From contig FN649738.1 of NCBI GenBank assembly GCA_000310025.1, forward strand, positions 2,965,325 through 3,029,324: a stretch of DNA of 64,000 nucleotides, given 5' to 3'. The position numbers were made by a program, and so were the translations under genes. This document shows positions 1 to 13,300 of this stretch, in pieces; positions within the stretch are counted from its first letter, which is position 1; each line of letters opens with the position of its first letter. A model generated the notes under the pieces. It saw nothing but the letters and a program-made list of their open reading frames with translations. It ran no database searches and was not told the DNA's origin. Source of the DNA: Ectocarpus siliculosus. Lineage: Eukaryota > Sar > Phaeophyceae > Ectocarpales > Ectocarpaceae.

Positions 1-3000
1 CATCCCATGTTCTCTCCGACAAAGAAGTGGCACCAAAGGTGGTAAATACTATGGGCGTGCCAAGACCCCCCCCCCCAAACATTCTATGCGTCCACCGTGA
101 GACATCCATCCCATGACAATCTCACGTCTCTAACAGCACACACGCGGCGTTATCTACAGCCACGACGACGAAAACGCCGCCATCGTAAGCACCGGCCGAA
201 CACAAGCTGAGCAGCAGCAGCAGCAGCACCTCACCAGCGTAATCGCAACCCAGACTCACACAATGTCGGAGCAAGCTAAAACCGCCACACTCTTGGTTGG
301 TCAAGCTAGGTCGGGGTTAGCCAGCGTGTTGCGCACTGCCCCACAAGATCTTGAGAGGGGTGCCCATGCTGGTTGGCGACAGACGGCAGCACAAGCCACA
401 GCGAATCCCAGCCTCTCTGCCGGTCCGGTGTTGTCTGCTGTTTTCATTTGTACCTAATTCCGGCTACTTTTCATTTGTCCCTCTTCTAGGTTGTATAGCT
501 TGTGACGACGGGAATTGTTTCTGCCCCATGAAGAGCAAAGCGGTACTGGATAGCGGTCGTTGTGTTTCTTCTAAACATATCACAACGGATCAATCTCTGT
601 CCTTAAATAAGGGTCAAGAGTAAATTAGCAAGCGATCCATGGCAGTAGCGGAGGCACTTCCTGTGATTCTGCGATTCTACGAATGTTCTGCTAGCATGCA
701 GACGACAACTACAGCACCAGCACCAGCAGCATCAACAACAACTATTTAACACCATTCTCGCTGCTGACTGCTGTGCTCGCTCGTAAGCGCGATGAAGGGG
801 GTTCAACTCGACTAAACGACAAACAATCTTCGCGTGGGTCACGGGCGCTTCATGGTACAACATAACGGGGGGGGGGGGGGTATACTTACCACGCAGCTTG
901 GCAACCAACAGCGGTACCCTGTAGCCCGTCCTATAATACCTCCTCCTCGACGAAAAGAATGTGGTGCACCAGTATTCATTTAGTGCAGCTTGGGCGTGCG
1001 AAAAAGATGTACAGCAGAACTTAGTGCAGCATCTCGGACGCGCGTGCGGTGGATACCGGTCATTCCCAAAACATTCGTCGTCGTTCTTAATCCGACGAGA
1101 GAGATTCAACAAACTCCGGAACGAAACTCAAAAGATGATTCCAATGCAGGGACGGACGCGCTGTTGACGATCACCCGCCCCGCCCGCAGCCCATGATCAA
1201 ACATAATTGGACACACCCAAGGGTACGCAAAATAAAAGATGACGCACCCGGTGTTGGCAGTCCCGCCTATTATACAGACCTGCCTGAGCACCGTTTACAA
1301 CCCCAAGAGCGATGTAGGCCTGTTCCAAGCAAGCACCGCCAACCCAGCACCTACCCGCGTCAGGAACCAACCGACAAGCACCTATCCAAGCAAAGAATCA
1401 TCGTATCAACGCCGACCTGTGCATAGCACCTACATCTACAAGGCGGAACAACAGCCTACTTTAGCAACCATACCTGCACACCAACCTATTGAGCACCCAG
1501 TGTCGGTCGGCACACCAACCTTACAATATAACTTATCCAACCAGCGACAACCTTAGCACCCATCGTGTCGGTTTGGGTTATGGTTAGCATTAATAGGTTT
1601 TTTAGCCCCCGTCAACGGTCTCGGGGCATGGCATACTTGCGTACCCCTGGAGGGCGCATACAAGTACAATGTTTGGGCGCCCTTACGACTGCTGTGGTAA
1701 AAAATACTTCAAGTACCGAATACACAAATTGAAGCAGCCAAGTAACGGGTACATACACCGACGTCTAGCCTTACAGGCAGCCGCGGTGATCTTCTCAACC
1801 GCCAAAGCCTGGCGAGGAGTGCTATGCATAGCGGTGATTAATACGTACTTGAGGGGGTCAGGCCTTGAAGGACCGCTCCATTTGACTCAGTGGGAACACT
1901 TCAGATAACACGGGGGGGGGGGGATACACAACGTCAGAATGTCACGAACGAACCAAGAAAACCAGGTCCGTTCTCCAACATGGCTCTTGAAACATGCCTC
2001 CGTTCTCTCCTTGCAGTATACTCTAACATACCTGGAGTCTCTCGCTAGAGTTGGATTTAACAATGCTCTATGTAGGCACAGCTTGCGACGAAACTCCTGC
2101 TTTCTTTCGCTGCCTTCTCGATGATAACATGACCACGCAAACTACCTGCTGCATGCAGAATACCACCATTCGTAGTACGCACACTATTGCTGTGGGTAGC
2201 AAGAGGAGATAAAAAGAAAAGAGCTCTCCATTCCACAGCAACACTCAATTGCGAAGACATCCCGCCACCAACATGGCCCTGGAGATCGAGCGCTCACACA
2301 AGCCTGGACTAGTCGGAGGGGGGGGGAACCGCAGCACACCGACAGGTTGGTCTACATGGGGACGATTCTTACCGGACTGACGGCTGCAGTGCGGCACGCT
2401 ACTCGAGCAAGCAAGTGGTCCAGTGGACGGTTGGGGTGACCGCAACAGGGTCACAAACCCACCCTCCTCATTATACATGGTTCCAGGGGGACGAAGAAAC
2501 AAGTCTTGCGATGCACGACAAGGGGGAAGGAATAGGAATTCTACCTTGCACTTGCTGCAAAGTCTATGTAGGAGCAGCGGTCGGCGCAGGAGAGAGCGCG
2601 TGCTGTTACAGAGCTCTGAGAAAAGAGAACATCACAGCCAGCCGCTTTCTGAGACTCTCACCACTCGGCCCAAGGGAGAGGCGGCGTGATTGTTGTTTGG
2701 CCAAAAACCCGCGCAACTTCCTAAAAAAAAAATCACGGACTGCAGATGGACTATAGACGCATCCGTAGCAGGTTGAAAACACTGCTGGAGGGATGGTGGG
2801 CGTAGAAGAGCACGCCACGCTCCACATCACTGCAGCAGCGACCGCCGTGCAAAACGCTGTGGTCGAAACCAACAAGCTTTCACAGGACTTTCTGCTGTAA
2901 ATGGTCTATATGCATGGAGAGTGTGCAAGCCATGATGGTTGCGTTATTGTGTTTGTTGGGCACGCGGTCATACGACGGCATCACATGACAAAAGAGCAAA

Positions 3001-3652
3001 CACGTGATAGGGACGTGCACTCAACCCTCTCCCTGGAGAGGTATTGAGATCAACCTGCTTGTTGCTCTCTTGCTCCTTATATATTCGATCGGCTCCTCTC
3101 TTGCGACTGCTGCTGTACACATCCATCACACCTCTCAAAAGAAAACTCTTCAAAAAATCACGGACACAGCAAAGCTTGTAATTGTGGAAGGGTTATGTAA
3201 TCCAGATCAGACCGCACCTTAGTGGTTGCAGAGATGGATGCAGATAGGAAGAAAGCGTAGGCCGCGCGCCCTTTCCCAAGCTTGCTGCTCTCCGTCCGCC
3301 CTCTCTCTCTCTCTGTCTCTCTCTTTCTCTCTCACCCCCACTGGTTGAGGAAACACCACACGACAGCGAGAGCTACGGAACAACACTACACTACTTTGTA
3401 CTCTGAAAATGTCGGAATCAATCTCTAGACGGGGGGCACGCAATTTTGTCTTAAATTTTGATGCCAGAGGGACCCAATCCTTAAGACCATTTGTTTTCGT
3501 CTTATGCATTCCGCAGAAGTTACGCCGCCTCGCCGTCCCCGATGCCGCGACGATGTTGCGATCCAAAGAAATAATCACACCGCCAGAGATCCGCCCACCG
3601 TCGCCTTTGCTGCTTAACTAATTAGTCGCCAATGACGAGATAGCGAAGGTAA
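1..3652. other. Upstream intergenic region, no gene supported
   Basis: I find no reading frame here with plausible codon use, splice signals or a recognisable domain on either strand. The stretch contains G homopolymers at about 867-880 and 1912-1922. A degenerate low-complexity zone rich in AGCACC and CCAACC words lies at about 1340-1560, and a CT tract at 3301-3333. The last few hundred bases must hold the promoter and 5'UTR of the giant plus-strand gene that starts at 3653, but I see no convincing TATA box or other core element. Confidence 0.6.
3301..3333 (+). repeat. CT-rich microsatellite upstream of the giant gene
   Basis: A pyrimidine tract built of CT units with a few GT and TT interruptions lies about 320 bases upstream of the start codon at 3653. 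CT tracts of this kind often lie in promoters or 5'UTRs of algal and plant genes, but no function can be shown from the sequence. Confidence 0.7.
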
Positions 3653-6600
3653 ATGGCGACAGACACAGCAGGAGCGGCGGGAGTTTGCGCTGTAGCGGAG
3701 CCGGGCGGGGACGATGATGACGACGACGATGGTTGGCTGTTCGCCGCCGCATGCTCCGATGGGATCGGCGGCAGCCCCGACGCGATTGGACGCTACGCCG
3801 CGATCATCAAGGACGTCGACGCGCACGTCTACCGGCGGGGGATGGCGGTGCTGGCGATGGGGAAGGCCCTTGGGCGCGAGCTCGGGAAGCTGTCAGGAAG
3901 CTCGGCTTCGGTACAGAAATTCCGACAGGTTGGTTGTGCAGAGGACATGCATGCAATATGATCGATCACGACCGACCACGACGACGCCGCTCCTCTCAGC
4001 AAGATGCATAAAAATTGGTCTTCAAAGAACGAATAGATTTCGGGGAGACACAGGAGAGTGTCGTATCATGCACAGGAAACAACGTATAAAACAGACCGAG
4101 ACTATTGTACACAAATCAGGTTCCTGCTTGTAGACTCAGTGTTACAACACAATACGCTGTCTACTCTGTATATGGTAGACTATGTCATACAGCAGTCTAT
4201 GTACGTAACAAAAATGTTGGATGATTTGCAGCAGGTGCTGTACGTGCGCCCCCTTCACTGTTGCACGCCGCGGTAGAAGTTATTTAGTACGAAGTACTTC
4301 GTATATAGTTTATGCCTTACGGATGCACCACTGAACCCTCCAACAACAACAAATGTCGACCAAGGCTACGCCGGCGGCGGATGTTCCCTCCAACCGAATG
4401 GGCACACGCACGATTCAGGTTTTAGCAAGACTTGCGCATCTCATCTTGTAGTACTGTGCGGTGCGAGCCCGTACTACAGGGGGCAAGGTCTTGGCTACCT
4501 GCTATCACCTACTACTCCCTCTGCACGCCTTTCGCAGATTTTGATTACCCAATGGCGCACGTATGTCTGCGCCTTCTCTCGTCTCCTACAAGTTGGGCGC
4601 CACATTGAAGGTTTGTACAAAGTGCACTGTTCATGTGTAGGAGAAGCCTACAGTTACACTCGATTGCGCCTCTCCCCTTTCTCCCCTTGCACTTGAACAG
4701 GAATGCGGTGGCGCCGGTGGTGTTCTCGACTCCGTTCTGGACATCCTCGGTCAGTGCACCGTAACATCACGCACCAAAGCGGGGCGTCGAAGGGGGAAGG
4801 CCCCGGCCTTGTTGGCCGGGTGTGGCGTTGCAGACGCCCTAGCCATTCGCACGAACTGCTGTGCCCTCGTCTCCCTGTTGGCTTCGGCCTTGCTGGAGAC
4901 GGCGGCGACGAGAACGACGGGGAGCAATGGCGCCGAGAACGTCCAAGTTGCCCCTCGTCCTGACCAAAACACCGATAGCCCACGAATGGAAGAAAATGAC
5001 AAGCTTGGCGGTGGCGGTGGCGGTGGTGGTGATTGCGAAGGCAGGGGCGCAGACCCTCTTTTCCAAGCTGCTTCCCATGGCGTCGGGGTTGATGTATGTA
5101 CCGCGTTTGTACCCATGAGCGCCAAACCTAACCCCGATGTGGTCTGCCTGGTTCGGAAAAAGGGGTGGGCGGCGAGGCAACAACAGCAACAGCAACATGT
5201 GCAGCCCACGGAAGGACCAGTGGGGACGATTACGACTCGAAACTCGAACCATTCCCGAGTGTGTGGAATCAACAGCCTGCTCAAGACCAAGCAGCGTTGG
5301 GCGCGTCGTACCCCGGGCGCACGGCTTGGTGGTAGTACCCCTGTCTGCGAAGCGGCCACGGCATCTTCTGACCACCCACAAAAATGCAACGGGCTAAAAG
5401 CAGCTAAAGGCCAGCATTTGGACCGGGTAGCGCTAAACGTAGCCCATCCGAGCGGCAGAGGCAGAAACCGCGACACCAAACACACGGGAGAGGTTGTTAG
5501 TGGCGGTGCTTTGCCCAGGGAACACTCCCCCTCATCGGAAACCCGGCAATGGCGTCCTCGTCATCACCAGTCTGTGTCCGACAGACTTGCTTCCCCGCCC
5601 AGACTCAGTCGTGTCGGGGGGGGTGGAACCCCCGCTCCTGGGCCGCGGCAGCCGGGTCGGTCTCCTCCATCAGAGGGGCGACGTAAAGTGGACAATGGGA
5701 ACACTGTCTTGCCGTTGGGACTGTCAAGCCCTGTCCACCAAGACCGAAATATACCAATACCGGAAAATGTGAGCTACGGGGGGATATTTCCGGGAGAATA
5801 TGGGCATCCTACGGTTGGGTGTGTCGTGGAATTGCCTTGATTTGTCCATCCACATGATAGCGGCCTTACCAGGTCCAGGGGGTTATTTCGTTACTGCTGA
5901 TTTGGCAGGATGTGCAAGTTGTATAGTATTTCGAGGTGGCCATATGATGGCGCGTCCCCATGATCACTCAGACGATATGATGGCATAATATGCCGTATTT
6001 CAACCGCATGGTGTGTTCCATTGATTCAGATAGCGGGTGTTCGGTTGAGCCTGCGTTTGCAGGGAATGCGTGCTAGGTGGAAGTAAATCTTGAACAGAGA
6101 GGAGGCAAAACGAAAGCAGCAACAACCTTATCTGTGGTCGGACTTGTTACACACAGCCCCACAAAGGATAGCAGAGAAGAAAATGTCATTGCACCCTGTC
6201 GAAGCTCCCGAATCAAACTTCGTCTCTAAGATCACTGATTAGACCTGGCCGCCAAGCACGTAGCATTCAGCAGCCCAACAACCGATAGGTTTTTCGTTGG
6301 AGGAAGATCCACGGCTTTGTCAACGATGGGAGTTATCACGGTGACTGTCGACAACAAAACGCATCAGGCACGGCGCGTTTCACGCCACGTCATTGCGACG
6401 TTTCGGTTTTATGGTGCACGTTATCTGAGTCTATTCTGCTCTATGTGATGTTCGTGGTTGTGCTTTAAACCTGTGGTTAAGAATTCTCAGGTGTGGCACA
6501 CGGTATCAGTTTCGCGGCGAAAGCATCGGAAAGAAGCACCCGCAGGCGAGCGGTCGCCACCGGCCATCACCCTCACCCCGGGAGCAAGATCGGAGAGGTT

Positions 6601-9600
6601 CAGGACCCAGCCTCCCGTACGGCCAGCCGTTCTTTTCGGATCGGATCCCGTGCGCGAATCGGAGGTGGGTCATTTCTTGTCGCCGACAACGAAGAGAACC
6701 GATTATCGCCGCCGGGACCACGAAAAAGGGGTTCAAATCTCGAACATTCCTCAGCTTCACTTGAGCGACGGAATTTCGAATCACGTCCCTGTTTTTGTCA
6801 CAGTTTGTTTGCAGCACTCGCTGTTGATGTTTCCGTGTAAGAACATACCATGCACTTGATCGCGACCAACACCGAAGGGTAGGGCATGGCATGCTTCCAG
6901 CTGGAAAGAGGAGGAAAAACCAAGATAGAAACGGACATCATAGTGCAGTCCAGTCAGCGAGCTCGTCAATGACTGCGTGGAGGGAGCCTGCCGTAGCGCC
7001 AGTCGCCCTTATCCCCCCCTCCCGTGTTTAAGGCGGCCACCGGCCCTTGCGCTGGATAGTTTGAAGCTCTGTCCTTTGGGTCATAGGTCGAGAAGAATGA
7101 CGTTCATGCCCTTCAGGAGGTACTGCTGTGCGTGGAATCCTAACGCTGTGTATCAAATCGCTTCAACAGTACAAGCAAGCTTCACCTCTGTTCGCGCCGC
7201 CCCTTCGCGACTAAGAAGCACCTTCGTTTACTTTTTGCCGTTCGCTTTCTTCGTTTCACCGGGGGGGGGGAACACTGCAGTTCAACACCTACTGGGGGAA
7301 GGACAACAATGCCTTCGCCGCAGACGCCAAGCTGGGCTACCAGGTCCCTCGCCTCTGGTTCCCCCACGCTAAACCTGGGCAAGCAAGGGATCACTTGGAG
7401 GGGCGAGCGTCCGCCTCTGCCGGCGTTTCGATGCCCGGCCCCCGCCCCCGGGCTTCCGGGGGTGCGGACCAACCGATCGGGAGCGACGCCGTTGTCCAAG
7501 AGTACCAGCAAATGCAGGCGTTTCGAACTTACAGGTGAGGTCGTGAAGTACATAGCGGTGCTACCAACCTGAAGATGAGAATGGAGTCGAGGGAGGTCGC
7601 ACCCGCGTTACTTGCTATTTAACCCTGTGTTGGGTGACTCATCACCAAAGCAAGCCAGGTACTACCTTACTCACAGGACTCCCGATTTGGGATGGGCAAG
7701 GACTGTAAGAAGCTTGGTGAGTGACATTTTCACCCTGTCACGCGTTCAACCAAGACCACTTTCGCCGATTCTCTCTCACGGGGTAAATCACTCCTATAAT
7801 GCAAAACAAACATCTCCCGAACGAAGGTTAACGCGTAAGTAGGTCGGGCGAGAGGTATACAGTACTCCTAGCCCCTCCGGACGACCCCTCCCGTCCCCTA
7901 CGCTGATGTCCATACTTGCTCCCCGTAACAGCGCCCTAGCGCAGACTCGCCCCTCGTCTGCCGAGCCACTGCATGGCGTCGAAGCCAACGCCGCCCTCGT
8001 AAGCACGCTGGGAAGGCTTCCTGAAGAAGAAGACGCCGCGATCGCGCAAGAGTGGAGTCCTCGCAGAGGACGAAGGCCCCGACGACTACTCCGTGCTGCT
8101 GCTGCCACACAGCAACAGCACGACGATCTAGGCCAGCAGATGTTGGCGTCGCCGTCTGCTGGCGGCGGTCGGCGGCGGACTCGTGACAGCTCGTCCAGAT
8201 CACCTCGACCAGGGAGAAAGGAACGCGTGGGACGACGCCCAGACAATGCTCCGTCCGTGCCAAGGTCGCCTCGGACGGGAACGTCGCTGTCGTGCTCTCC
8301 GGCCAGGCGAGGGAGAGGCAGGAAGAGGCGCCGCCGGGTCGGCAGACGTGGAGGAGGAGGAAAAAGAACATTCCAGGGGCCACATGGCGACGACGATGAT
8401 ACTCTATCGCTTCATACTGCCAGCGACGGAGGCAGCAGCGGCCGCCGTTCTTTCGAAGCGAGTAGATTCTTGCCGTATGGCTTGTCGCCAAGCCCCGCAA
8501 GGCGCTACGACCCCGCCGCAGCGAAACCGTTGGGAAATCTTGGCGGGCCGTTCATGCTGCCCGGGTCACCGTACCGCACTTACAGAGCCAAACACTATCG
8601 CCTCCTTCGGGCGCAGTCTTCGGAGCGAGCGGCTGCCCGAGCGAGGCGCGAGAAACTCCGGGAAAGTCTGGACAAGTGGTGGGTTCCCAGGAGCAGGAGC
8701 GCCGACGGTGCTGGTCCAAGGCGAGCACGCCGTCACGGGAGCGGGAGTTCGGGTATGACCTCGCCGCTGCTACGGGGGGGAGGATTCGGCCTGCTTCAAT
8801 CGCGAGTCACGCAAAAGGTGGGTGGTACTCCCCGCATGGTCTTGTTTGGTTTTCCCGCCGAGAGTGATGATCGCTTCGGACAGAGATTATACAGCGCATG
8901 TTGAAGTATTAGCTTCAGGCACGAAGGGGGGGGCTCTTTGCTTAGCCGACCTTACGAGCTTGTGCCGGTCTCCTTTGCCACTTCGTCACCGCGCGTGATA
9001 CCTATTTCGTGTCCAGCTTAACTTGCACCCGCGCAACGCCAGATATATTCCGCCATCCTTCTTGAGCCACTCGAATACCCCCAATCCACCAACCAATCAA
9101 CACACCCATGATCTGAACTGGGCAGGTAGCTCTGGGGTATCAGCTCCCTCGCGATCGGTGCAGTGCCTCTGGGCGCGAACGGGCCGCGGCCGCTGCTGCA
9201 GAACAAGCCCTCCGCGCCATGTACAAACCGGTGCCTGAGCCGATGTCTCCCGGACGCGCCGATCGAAATCGGAAAACTACGGCCCACCTTCGCCTCAGCG
9301 ATTCCTTGTCCGATGAAGAGGAGATCACATACCACGATGATGATGTTTCTCCAAGGCCGCCCTCAGCTGGACACGGCGACATCCTCTACGGTGACAGCGG
9401 CAGCGACAGTAGTGTCGCTGCCTACGACGATTCTGATGCTGCTGCGTCCGGTCGAGGTCGAGAGGGCTTTCCCGTCACTCGACATTTCGCCCGATCTGGA
9501 ATGCGTTGGCCCAGCCCACCAAAGCGCGCGAGGGCGCGACCTAGCCACTACCAACGCCGCTACCCTGCGAGCTTGGGGAGGACAAGGGACGACGGTCGTC

Positions 9601-10301
9601 GCCGCCGCTGTCGTCATCAGATGGCGGAGGAATCACGGGGTGGAAGGGCACACGGAGGTTGCCATTCGTGGTCTCCACCGCGGACGAGAACGCAATCCTA
9701 CGGCGCTTTCCCCACGGTCACCACTGCGAGCAGCAGCCGGAACACGACCGCCTTTGACCGCGAGGAAGGGCGAGAGACGGCGCACTCTGGGTACGACTAT
9801 TACTTCCAAGACGGCGCGGGATACGAGCGTGCTGCCGGGTATTCCAGCCATCGCCACCGATCCCTCTCTCCCTTCCTTCTACCGCTCGACCCCTACCGAG
9901 GCTCGCGGACCGTCGTCCGCGCTGGAAGCCTTGTCTCTCGTCGGGATGCTGCGGCCGCTGAGGTCTCCTCTCGTCGAGCTGCTCTCGCCAATCGGAGGGC
10001 TTCCGAGTCGCGGGTCGCAGCGGAGAGGCCTACCACTGAAGATGCGCCGACGTCGTTCTCGTCCCCCGGACACGGCCGTCGGGGCAAGCAGCGAACACGA
10101 ACACGTGGTGTCGACGTTGGCAGCCTCGGGGGCGGCGGTCAAGGGTATGGGTGGGCGACGAGTGGAGCGATACAGGAGGAAGACGAAGAGCTGCGCGGGG
10201 ACAGGATCCGGCGTTTCCTGCCGTCGGTCGAGAGCATGAGCAGGGAGCTGGAGGCGATCAAAAGGGCCGACGCTGCTATGAGGGAAGAGCAACTCGCACA
10301 G
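3653..10301 (+). other. Giant gene exons 1-6: N-terminal helical start and low-complexity arginine/serine region
   Basis: Exons: 3653-3928, 4701-5768, 6491-6664, 7281-7534, 7932-8817 and 9144-10301. Exon 1 starts with an acidic Asp run and then a helical stretch that continues into exon 2 (for example ECGGAGGVLDSVLDILGQ). The rest of exon 2 is low complexity with poly-Gly and poly-Gln. Exon 4 has an ordered-looking patch near FNTYWGKDNNAF and PRLWFPHAKPG. Exons 5 and 6 are rich in Arg, Ser, Gly and Asp, and exon 6 ends in a charged helix (SMSRELEAIKRADAAMREE). Phases run 0,0,0,2,0,0 at the exon ends and match throughout. No enzyme domain is visible. The lack of introns inside these disordered exons contrasts with the finely divided remainder of the gene. 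Confidence 0.75.
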
Positions 10302-13300
10302 GTGTGCGCGCCCTGGGCGGAAGATCATGTCACTGAAACCGTTCTTCGGATGCTGCAAGTGGTAACAGTTTGATAACCACCCCATAGTTCGACGCTTGTG
10401 TGCAATGCCTTCGACCAACCGATCAGCATGTTGCTATCGCCCCGATCAGGTACAACTGAACACCAATGCGCTGCCTCTGGCGCTCCTACTCGTGCATCCC
10501 GGTGGCGCGGCCCGAGTGCGAGACTTCGTCGCGCGAGCTCTCTCGCTCTGGCAGAGGGAAAAGTCGAGGGCGAGGATGACACAAGCGTTGGCGAGGTTCG
10601 TTTTAGTGGTGTTCCGCGACAACCCTTCCTCCCCCGTGCCCTTCGTTTGCATTTGCTCTGTGCGTCGTGGCTGCACTTTTTGCATTGAGCTAGGGTAGTC
10701 ACAAGGTCTGTCAGTTCTTCGACCGTCAGCAAAGGACGAACAGGGGAACGTTTAGCGAGGGAAAATGCCTTGGTTCGTCTCAGACGTCCGCTGTTCCGGA
10801 CGAAACATCGTTGCACCATATGCGAGCGGGCGTGTGCTTTGTGTGCTACATACCGGTAGCCGATCGGACATGCTAGTGCTTGCGAAGTGCGCATAGCCAA
10901 GCTAGATACTACCGCCCACCAAAAGTTCAACTTTCTTCTCGCTCGCACGCGGTTGTGGCCTATTCCCTCCCCAGGTGGAAGATAGAGTGTGAGGCTCAGC
11001 GATTCCGTGAGCGGGGCTTGGGGTACAGGACACGTTTCGGAGCCCTCAAAATCAAGGTAAACAGCCACCACAATAATATTGTACCACTCTGGTATAAACA
11101 AATTGCAGAACGTGGCAAAGCGTTAACACGCGGGGGGTGTCACCGCATGGGCGGAACCTTGTGAAGTCGCACATGCTCATGGTGGCAATCAGTCATACTC
11201 GGTTGTTCTGGGTGCCCGACCGGCAATCAAGCCGTCTTGGGGTCCGCAAAACTGAGAGCTGGGCTGTCTCAACAGCGGCCGGCCGTGTTTTGAAGGAGGT
11301 GTCGCTTTGGAGAAGGCTTCGGCATGGCTTACTCCCGGTGATATAAGTGTGCAGCTGATGGAATTTCCGATTGCCAACGAGGCCATAGTTGTGCACAGCA
11401 CGTTCATTGAGGCCAACGTGTCCAAAAATCACGTTAGACGTCTTTTCGACCGGGATGCCACAAACGTTCAGTAGTAGTCACCAGAGCTATTTGCACCAAA
11501 GCAATTTGTACATGGTCAAGACGAATATCTGAGCTCAACGTTGTTGGTGGTGCTACCCAGCAGTGATGCTCATAATTCTTAATTCAAACGCTAAAATATC
11601 GGTCGAATTCGGGTTCCCTTTGAATGTACACTCTTTGCCTAACACGTGGGGAGATAAAATTTCCTCTGGTATGTTAAGTATGGCCTAAAGGTAGGGATTC
11701 CTGACCACTGGGTAATTTGGTCAGGTTGATACTCAGTTGGATTTGCAATAGAAGCTGACCGTTGCGTCTTGGTTGAACGTCTTATAAACGGGCCAAGTAC
11801 GTGGAAGAGCTCATAAACGGGGGGGAGAATGTCTCCTCGTAGCTCTTTGATTGTTGCTCAACACCAAGCGCCACGTGAGACCTGACGATGCTGCATCCGG
11901 GTTCGATTTGTGTCGTCTTATTCTGACTCCGAACGGCTAGGTATCCAAACAGGTTGCTCATTTAATGCTCGAAGGGGTCTTACGCGCTCCTTCCTCTCCG
12001 TGTTTCTTTACCCCTTGTTCATGCTTGCCGGTGGGCTTCTTTCCGTCGACTGTGTGTGTGGCGAATAAGCAACTCGTGAAAAAACGGAGGCCCATGATAC
12101 TAAGGGCCAGACTGGCAAAATGGCGAGCGTTCTGCCGCATGGAAATTTATACCGTTAGGGCGGCGTCAGCGATCCGGATACAAACACAGTACCGAAGGTG
12201 CGCCAATCAAATGCCTCGCGGAGCTTGATTCACCATTCCCCTGAAATATATGTACCAGCAGCACCTGAAACTCGGCGCAGAGATAGATTTCGATTATCCG
12301 GATGGAGGGGCTGCGGAAGAGTTGGCCATGTCTTGAAAGGAACTGATGCTTGGGAAGCCTTTGGTTGGCTTTGAACCCTTGTCGGAACGAAGCAAAATTT
12401 ACCGAGAGGAAGAGTTTATGAAGTCTTCGAAGTTGCACCGTGGTGGATACACGGAGTGATCTCGAAGCTGTTGGGTCCTCCTTGGTGTAACGTACAAAAA
12501 CAGCTCTGAAGTTGTGGACCATTCTCGCACTCGTGTTCGTTCCCGCTCTCGTCTCCCTCTCCGCCGCCCCCCGAAAAGATGGAAAGCGTTTCGATTGTTT
12601 CTCAGCATGCACTACAGCAAGCCGCTCGGGGGAGCCCTCAGTGACATTTATCTGGAAGAGGAGAGAGAAGGCGTTCAATTCAAGTGAGGCGGAGGAGGAG
12701 GGAGTGGGGGGGAGGAGGAGAACGAGGCCTTTCGTATCGGCTACACTTTTCTCGTACACCGCTCACCTTATTATGCATATCGTCCCTTGAGCATTACGTT
12801 GTAAAATGGTTGTCTTTCGTCCGAATGCCCATCAAAACCCCTCACGGAATACTTCAACTCGCTGTTCTTTTTGTTTTGAAATCCGTAATCCTTCGTGACA
12901 TACTCGTGTGCACGATGCACGGGTCAAACTGGCGGTGATTAAAGTGGCCTAGACCGATGAATAGTGGTGGTGGGCACATGTGCAATCTGCCAGCATCACG
13001 TCAGCGTACGGAAGAATCTTCCTCAGGCTTGACAAGCAGGAGTGTGCTATTGTTTCTGGAAAATTATTTGGTTAGAGCCCTGGTGACGAAGGAGATAAAA
13101 TAACACCAGCGCACCAGTTGGCGCTTGTTCCTAAAAATCCATTGTTTGAACCCCCTTCCTTATCTCACACAGCTGATCGCACAAAACTTGTTGAAGCCGT
13201 GGTCGTGAATGCAGCCGCTGCCTCGGACGTGTTGGTACATGAATACTTTGCGCGCGTTCTCTGAATGATTCACCTCGGGAAGTGATCGTAACTAATTTTG

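Noticed and set aside
2415-2875. Overlapping frames on both strands in the upstream region
   Set aside because: No domain, no splice partners, and no consistent codon bias on either strand.
4751-5485. Long minus-strand open frame opposite exon 2
   Set aside because: It is a shadow of the GC-rich plus-strand exon, with no splice context and biased, Cys/Pro-rich composition.
7794-8500. Minus-strand open frames opposite exon 5
   Set aside because: They are antisense shadows of an exon whose plus-strand frame chains correctly on both sides.
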